Source of the DNA: Endomychus coccineus
Lineage: Eukaryota > Arthropoda > Insecta > Coleoptera > Endomychidae
DNA: 64,000 bases
Assembly (NCBI GenBank): GCA_958510875.1
Contig: OY294067.1
Span: forward strand, 59,842,039 to 59,906,038
Reading direction: 5' to 3'
The notes under the pieces were generated by a model, which worked only from the letters and a program-made list of their open reading frames with translations, made no database searches and was not told where the DNA came from. Of this stretch, positions 37,001 through 46,000 are shown piece after piece. A program made the position numbers and the translations under genes. How positions within the stretch are numbered: the stretch's first letter is position 1; each line of letters starts with the position of its first letter.

Positions 37001-40000
37001 CGATAGAATACTGTTTCCATGTACTCGGTCTGCTACTATGTTTTATACGATCTCCGAGGAACAGATTTAGTTTCTCAATTAGATATGTCCCAATAAAAAA
37101 ATGAAACACTCGACTTTCGTATATAAATTAACTTAAATAAGTCTGTCAAAATGTCAATAAATGTTTTTCCGATTTGAATAGAATTCATTAAAAGAACTCG
37201 CAATACAAGCGATACGTCAGTGATTTTATGAAGATGCTCATTTATTATGCATTCATCAAGGAAAATGTATTCTATAGTTTAGTTTACTCGCATCACCATT
37301 TAGTCACTTAAATTATAACCTGTCTAAAGCACTTTCCGACTGCGTTGAGTCATTACTAAAGACAAAGACATATTAAACTAAACAGAACAGTTAATTGAAG
37401 TGGAAAAAAGGTGACAGTGTAAACTGAACTATATTATATATAAAGTAAGGGATATGTTTCAACTTATTATATATTTTTAACAAATCAAATTAATAACAAA
37501 AAGTAAATGGAATCTAGTTGCTTACGTAATGGGATTTCTGATGTCAAACAGTAGTTACCGCAAATGCTCTATATGACCTCCATTTTGTTGTTGTAAAATT
37601 ACCAACCGTTCCTCCAAATTGTATACAGCACTATTCAACATTTCTGGTTGAATTGCAGGAATTTGCTCTCTGATCCTGTCGTTCAATTCCTCCTGTGTTG
37701 TTGGCCGTGTTAGATAAATAACCCCACAGCCAGTAATCCGCTGGGTTAAGAAAGCGATCTTGGTGACCATGAATTTGCAAAATGTCTGCTTATAACACGA
37801 TCTTGAAAAATCGCAGATAACAATTCTTTAACTGGTCGGTAAATGTGCGGAGATGCTCCATCCTGCATAAAAATCATGTTTTCAATTCCTTGGTGCTCGT
37901 TTTGCAACTGTGGAAGTGCACAATCCCTTAGCATTTGCAGGTATCGTTAACCAGTAACAGTTACATATACTCCCCATTCTGTAGTTCCTCGAAAAAGTAT
38001 GGACCAATGTTGAAAATAGCTGTGAAACCGCACCAAACTGTAACTTTTTTGTTATGAAGGTCTTGCTGAAGGATTTCACGTGGATTTTCTGTTGACCATA
38101 TTCGACAATTTCGAGTATTAATTCCACCTCATCTGTCGAAAATATATGGGATAACCAGTCGGGTTCAATTTCCATCTGAGCCAATACGTGTAATGAATAA
38201 TTGTACCTTAAAGCAAAAGCTGCGTCGTCTAATTCAAACAGCAGTTGCAGTTTATAGGGATACATTTTTAGGATTTTCCCCAAAATTTTCCAAACCGTGG
38301 TGTATGCCATTTGTATTCGTTTTGATATCGCATTCACACTACTGATTGCTAGCGGATTAGTATTGACTACGTTTTGATTTTCCTGAAGAACTTCTGCAAC
38401 TTGAACAACACTAATCCCAGGTCTTCCTGATCTCGGAAGATCTTTTACAAGCCCTGTTCTTTAAAATTTCTAATCAAATTACGATACGCCTTCATTTGGC
38501 GCGACCCTGCTCTCAAACCCATTTTCGTACAAAATCTTCGTAATCCAGTAGTGTAATTTCTACCGCCTGCATAAAAACATTGCACTAAACCAATTCCTGT
38601 TTGCAGATCCATGTTCAAATTGTTACAATTTACGTTACGCGAGTTTTATTTTGAGAACAAACAATTGTCTAAATTACGATTATTACGTTTGACACTTGTA
38701 TCAATAGTTGTCATCAATTCTTTTGTTTTCCATAGATACACTGGAATCCAATTATTGAAGCAACTAAATTCTGTTTATTTTTTGCTACCAGCATAATTTC
38801 TCAAAACTATATAACAATTTAAAATAGACCTCTTACTTTATGATAACTCCTTATTACATTCCACAGTCATACCTCATAAATATACAAAAGCATTCGTTAA
38901 TGCTAACAATAAACTAGTTGTAATAAAAAACGATCTGAAATTTGATTTGATAGCAAAGTCGTTAAACCATACGATGGACTGGGAATTTTGGAAGCATACT
39001 ACCGGGATATCAAAAATTATCTTGGTCAAGGGTGGTTGTGGAATCTAAAACGTGTGTCTTTACTTTACGTTTGAAATAATTATGTCACTGTCACACTGAC
39101 ATCATCAATAACCTACAAATTTAATACCTATTTATTTCAGTTGTAAAACAATAATGAACTACAAATTATGAAATAATTATGTGAACTTTGAACCTTTTCA
39201 GAGGTCGTGATAGCCACAATCCGGGTCAAAAACTGTTTTGAAATAGTTAATTTTCCGTAAATCGAATGACATTCACGTGAGAAGCCCGTGGCACGCGAGT
39301 TAGAACAGTGCAAACTGGTTGTACCTAATACGGCTTTACGACGACTTTTCGCGTGCCGTTTTCGCTCCATGTATTTAGATTTAGTATCGGACCGTGCCCG
39401 ACGGCCCTTCTTTTTTCGATAAATGTCCATTAAATAGGAAAGTTTAATTAAAACAGTTTGAGCTATTCTCAGATCTCAGCTACGCTCATCTAACGTGCGA
39501 CGTACCAAAGGGAATTTTCTCGTGACTAAAATATACACGAAGCGGGTAAAAGCTAGCGGCCCATAGCCGAAAACACTTTATTACAACTGACGCCGCTCGC
39601 ACAGGGCACGAAACGGCCCCAAATTAACAAGACCGAGGTAAAATGTATAAACTCTAACTTACGCGCAGCGAGCTCCTCGAGGCATATGTCGAAATGATTT
39701 CGTTCGTAGCTAATTACATAGGACGTCTGGCGTTCATGCAATTATGTTATTACTGTATGTAATTAGTGGGGGGGGGGGGTCATGGCAAATCTTGTGATGA
39801 CTACATTAGACATTACTATAGGTATTGTTTTTCACAATTAAACCGTTTTTAATGTATTCAATTTATGACCTTTTTCACCTTCATTGATGCATAAAACTAA
39901 GATCGAATTCCTTTAATATTACTGTATGTAATTAGTGTGTGGGGGGGGGGGGGGGTTATGGCAAATCTTGTGGTGACTACATTAGACATTACTATAGGTA

Positions 40001-43000
40001 TTGTTTTTCACAACTAAACTGTTTTTAATGTATTCGATTTATGACCTTTTTCATCTTCATTGATGCATAAAACTATGAACGAATTCCTTTAATATTGCTG
40101 TATGTAATTAGTGGAGGGGGGTCATGGCAAATCTTGTGATGACTACATTAGACATTACTATAGGTATTGTTTTTCACAATTAAACCGTTTTTAATGTAGT
40201 CAATTTATGACCTTTTTCATCTTCATTGATGTATAAAACTAAGATCGAATTCCTTTAATAATACTGTATGTAATTAGTGGGGGGGGGGAGGGGGTTATGG
40301 CAAATCTTGTGAGGACTACATTAGACATTACTATAGGTATTGTTTTTCACAACTAAACTGTTTTTAATGTATTCAATTTATGACCTTTTTCATCTTCATT
40401 GATGCATAAAACTAAGATCGAATTCCTTTAATATTACTGTATGTAATTAGTGGGGGGGGGGGGTTATGGCAAATCTTGTGATGACTACATTAGACATTAC
40501 TATAGGTATTGTTTTTCACAACTAAACTGTTTTTAATGTATTCAATTTATGACCTTTTTCATCTTCATTGGTGCATAAAACTAAGATCGAATTCCTTTAA
40601 TATTGCTGTATGTAATTAGTGGGTGGGGGGGGGGCTGTCATGACAAATCCTGTGATTGTGATGACTACATTAGCCATTACTATAGATACTGTTTCTCGCA
40701 ATTAAACTGTTTTTAATGTATTCAATTCATGACTTATGAAGATACAATCGAAAATCTCATGTGATATTTGTGATGTACCATCTTTAACTAGAACGCATTA
40801 AAATTTTCGGACTGAAAATCTCATGTGACATTTGTGATGTACCATCATTAAAAATATTTTTACTGATATCTCATTGAGTTCTCTTTTGACATCCATCAAA
40901 AGCAAACAACCTTTTGTAAACATGGAAAAAAGTGAATTTCGCGTCTTGATTAAACATTATTTCTTGCGTGGAAAAAACATTACGCAAATTCATCGCTTGT
41001 TAAACATTTATGGGGATTCCTCACCATCGATTGGAACGATTCACAAATGGTTTATTGATTTTCGTTCGTAACAGTGCCGTGGACGAAACATGGATCCATC
41101 GTAACAGACCAAAGAATAGTCGAAACAGTATGGAATTGTCCTGGCGAATCGATGCCGAAAAAGACCAAAGTGGGTTTATCGGCCAATAAAGTCATGACGA
41201 CAGTTTTTTGAGATGCACACAGTATCGCCCATTACCTTGAAAAGGGCAAAACGATCGGCGTATATTGTGCAGAGCTGTTGGATCGATTCGACGCCGATTT
41301 GAAGCGAAAGCTACCGCATTTGGCAAAGAAAAAAGTGCTCTTCCGCGGAAACACAGGTCCGAAGTCGCAATGGCAAAATTGCATAAATTGCGTTACGAAT
41401 TTGTTCGTCATCCACCATATTATCGAGATATCATCCCCTGCGATTTTTATCTATTTCCAAACTTGAAGAAATGACGCGGCGAAAAGAGATTTGGCTCTAA
41501 CGATGTCATCCCTGAAACAAACGCATATTTTGAAGGATTGCCAAACTCGTATCATTTGGAAGGAATCGAAAAATTAGAAAAATGTTGGACGGTGTGTACA
41601 GGGCTTCAAGGAGATTATGTTGAGAAATAAAATAAGTTTTGACCAAATAAATCATTTCTTGTTTCATTTTTCAGGGACTTTTCACCTTGCGCTCGTATAT
41701 ACAGAACATATATGCTATGGGTGAAATTATGCTCATGATCTAACAAGAATATGATTTTCTTTCCTCTGTAGTCTGCAACTTCTGACGACTACATGTTGAA
41801 GGTGAATCACAGCTTTTGAAATTATCTCGGGAGAAGATTATCCTTTCTCGTTTTATGGCCAATCATTTCCACATATTTTTGCTAACTAAGGAGATATAGT
41901 CCAGTCACCTGGGAATTCACCTCTAAAAACAGTGATCTGGTGGTTTTGTTCTGGTATCATTCAAGATCATTATTCACCCCTTAGTAACTAGCTTTTTAAC
42001 CCTCTATTTTCTCTATCTCTGTCGCGTTTATGTAAAATAAAAAAAAATTGTTGAAAATTATGTTATTGGAGTAAAAAATCCTCTTACCCTCAACCACCTT
42101 AAATGCTATTTGTCTATATCAAAATTATATAAATAATAAGTTAGCTAGGAAACATTGGTTTAAAAAAAATGTGGACTGTTAATCCTCCAAACTTATTAAA
42201 CCCCCGTACAACCCTGTGTCAGTAAAATTACAATTATAGTTAGAAACTGTTTTAATGGTAGAATAGGATTACCAATTATCTATATAAAATAAAAAATCTT
42301 TCTTATTAACTAATATAATACAATTTAATAAAAACCTCTTTTGAGTAGGGGAGGGTTCCAAACACTTTCATAACTACACAAATTTTTCATTTTAATATGA
42401 AAAATAGTGAGTTGAAAATAATAAAGGAACTTTTAAAAACCAATTTTTAGTTAGGTACATAGACATACATACATTTTTTTTAAATTGTGTAATTATTATG
42501 AAAAGATCTGAAAATGTATTGCAAATGTAATAGTTTATTTAAAAAAAACTTTATTCATTGATCACAAATTATATATAAAGTCCTTAAAAATATATCACTA
42601 TCGACTGTAACAGCTTTTTTATAATCCTGTCATTAACTACAACACTATTTTACATAATTTTGAAAAACTTTTTGTTTGTTTTATGTTAACGTGACTGAGA
42701 TACCGGGTGGCTTGAATGGGTGGTTAAAAAAATCCAAACATGCATAGCTATTCGATTCTTCTATTGACAGTGACTGTGTGAAGTATCCAAAACTATTGTT
42801 AACACTCTATTACATGAATTAGATATCAATTTAAGAGTGCATCCTGACTCTCAGTTTAACCAACTGATGAGATCTAAAATATTACAATAGAAGGTGAATC
42901 CTAGGACACCAAATGAAGATCTAATTGTTGTTTGATAATTACAAAATTTGCTACCCCTATATAATCGTGTCTTTCCATTTCAGGTAATAATTTCTCCCTT

Positions 43001-46000
43001 CCTTGCTGGTTTAGCCGTCGGCATTGGAGTTCCCATCTTACTTTTTTATGTCTACGGGGTAGTTCCCGTTTCCTTGTGTCGTTCTGGAGGATGTGGTGGA
43101 CGATCATCTTCGGACGAAATAAGCGTTATAAATACAACTAGAGCTGCAGATTCTGCATCAATAGATGCAGTGAGTGTTAATACCAAACTGCCAAATCCGT
43201 CCATTGGCGAAGCTAGTTTGTCATTTGCCAGTGGAAGTCAAGTACTCAGAGATGTGGATCCACAATCTGCCAGCAACATAGCTTTGGCGGGCAGCGTAAC
43301 TAATGCAAAGTTAGAAACGCAACTGGATCTCACCTCTACACATAGAGCCAGTTTGAATAGTCTATGTGAAGTTGTTATCGATCAATTAGATGATGGTATC
43401 TCGTCAACAAAAGCGCTAACAGTGTCGTTGCTGAACTATAAAGTGAGTTCCATTCTTTGTTTAATTACGTCTTACAACTTATTTTCAAAAGCATACAAAA
43501 AAAAATTGAAATGTTGCATTATTTTATTTTTATCAATCATATTATAGAAACAATAACGTGACTAAAGATAAAAACCAGAAATTTCACATTGTTATATATC
43601 ACTTTGTTAAAAGAACGTCGATTGCAATTTTGAACTTTACAGTTTATTATCAAACCATACAATAAGAAAACACTAAAAAAACATCATTGTATTTATACGA
43701 AATGTACAATGAAGTGAATCGATTCTAAGAATTATTAAAACTGTTGGTAATTACATTATGTAGATTGTATTACGTATAATTTCTATAAATTCTAATAGAT
43801 TAAGTTTTGTACCCTTCGTAATTGTATGTAAAATATTTAGGTTTTCTAGTGGATAAAAACGGTGTTCGGTTTATATAAAGTGGTTTGAAAAATTTGAATT
43901 ATTTTTATTTAATTGAATATCTAACTTCAAACGAACTATCTATTTGACCAATAGGCATTACATTCCTCACAAGTTAACTTATAAACTCCTGACTTCCAAA
44001 ATTTAGTGAGTAGTGATCAGAACACATACGTTGCGAATCTCAAAACAGGCTTCTCTCACTTTGCTAACAATCTTTTAGAAAATAATCACAAATTTAACCC
44101 TGGAACAAATAAAAAAAAATTACATACAGCTACGAAAGGATTACCTTAATAATTTAGAATTTTTATATATAATTCATACTGGGTCAAGAATCTTTATTAT
44201 TAAAACTTTTATAAATACGTAAATCTTTTAAAAACAACGAATTTCTATCACAAATCGCTTTTAATTATAACCCAATTTTTTTCAGCAATAATCTAATTTA
44301 AAGTTTATAACAATATTCAATATTATAATCATTTTGTCATATTATAGGAAACAATCTATTCTCTCTTCTTAAAGTCATATGGTTTCATCACTTTACCACT
44401 AGATTAATTCCTTATAATTGCATAAACATCAAACTTTCAAAACACGTTCGTTTTTTAATATTTTTTTACTAATTTGTTATCTAAAGTTACATATTCCTCA
44501 CCATTAGAATAACTACGTAGTAGCTTCCTGAATTTCAACTGTTGAACATGTACTATATAAATCTGAAATGAAATTTTACATATAAACTTTAATTAACTGG
44601 AAATGAAGTCATATGATGTATAAATAATTTTATATATTGAATGTAAGTAAATCTATTAAAAAATACTATTTTGATCAAATTTTGAAAAAAAGATTTTGCA
44701 ACTGTTTTAACAAATTTTGTTACATTTTTATTCATCACAGTCATGCTTTATACAGGCTGTTTCAGAAAGACCTCCCGTGGGGAGGACGGTAGATTTTACA
44801 AAAATAATCAGATTTTTCATATAAACTATGGTCTTATCTTCTTTCGTTTCGGAGATACAGGACATTGAATTTTTTTTTTACGAAATTTTGCTGTAGCTCC
44901 TGGGCAGCTACAGATATTCCGTAGAAATCTGGTACTCGTGCGTTTCAGAGGACGCCGAATAAGATGGTTTAGTTAGTTTCAGATTATGCGGTAGAGGGCG
45001 CTGGGTGCGCGACTTTCCGGCGTTTCTTTTAGCCTTAACTTTTTGAGAATAATTTTTTTGTTTTCTTTGCACATTTTTTTGGTTTACAATTTTATTTCAA
45101 ACAAATAATGTACTCTTGTTGAGGGTCTCACAATCTCACCGTTTTCGAGAAACGCGTTTGAATAAACATAACAAAAACTCATTATCAAATTTACTTACTA
45201 CCGAAATCGCGTATGTTCATTTAAACGCGTTTTTCTCGAACTTTGAAACAAAAAAAAAGATATCGATCTGCGGTTTTTTTGCGAATTTAATCTAATTTTC
45301 GATTGTCATGTCATAGCTATACCGTACGATTCAAGTTTTTGGGTTAAAATCAACAAAACCGTTACCATTACAGTTACGCCCTCTAGCAATTTTATTAGCA
45401 ATTAACGTGTACCAATAGATACGACAATTGAAAGTACGTACCTTCTCTTCTATGCAAACTAAAGTTTACTAATACCGAAAGAGTCGTTTAGAAACTACAT
45501 CGATTTAAATTATTACACTTTCAATAGCTTCGAACAAAAATGATGTAAAATTGTCTAACCTTTCTAATGATGTTGACAAAGATATACCTTGATGCGAAAA
45601 TTTCCGGAGAAACTCGTTTAAATGAACATAACAAAAACTCATTACCAAATTTACTTACTACCGAAATCGCGTATGTTCATTTAAACGTGTTTTTCTCGAA
45701 AACGGTGAGATTTTGAGATCCTCAACAGTAGTACATTATTTGTTTGAAATAAAATTGTTAACCTGAAAAATGTGCAAAGAAAACAAAAAAATTATTCTCA
45801 AAAAAGTTAAGGCTAAAAGAAACGCCGAAAAGTCGCGCACCCAGCTCCCTCTACCGCATAATCTGAAACTAACTAAACCATCTTATTCGGCGTCCTCTGA
45901 AACCCTCGAGTACCAGATTTCAACGAAATATCTGTAGCTGCACAGAAGCTACAGCAAAATTTCGTATAAAAAAAGTTAAAGTCAACGCCCGTATCTCCGA

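Noticed and set aside
36832..37104. 90-codon open frame with hydrophobic start
   Set aside because: No domain, no splice support, no conserved partner, and sequence composition like the surrounding intron.
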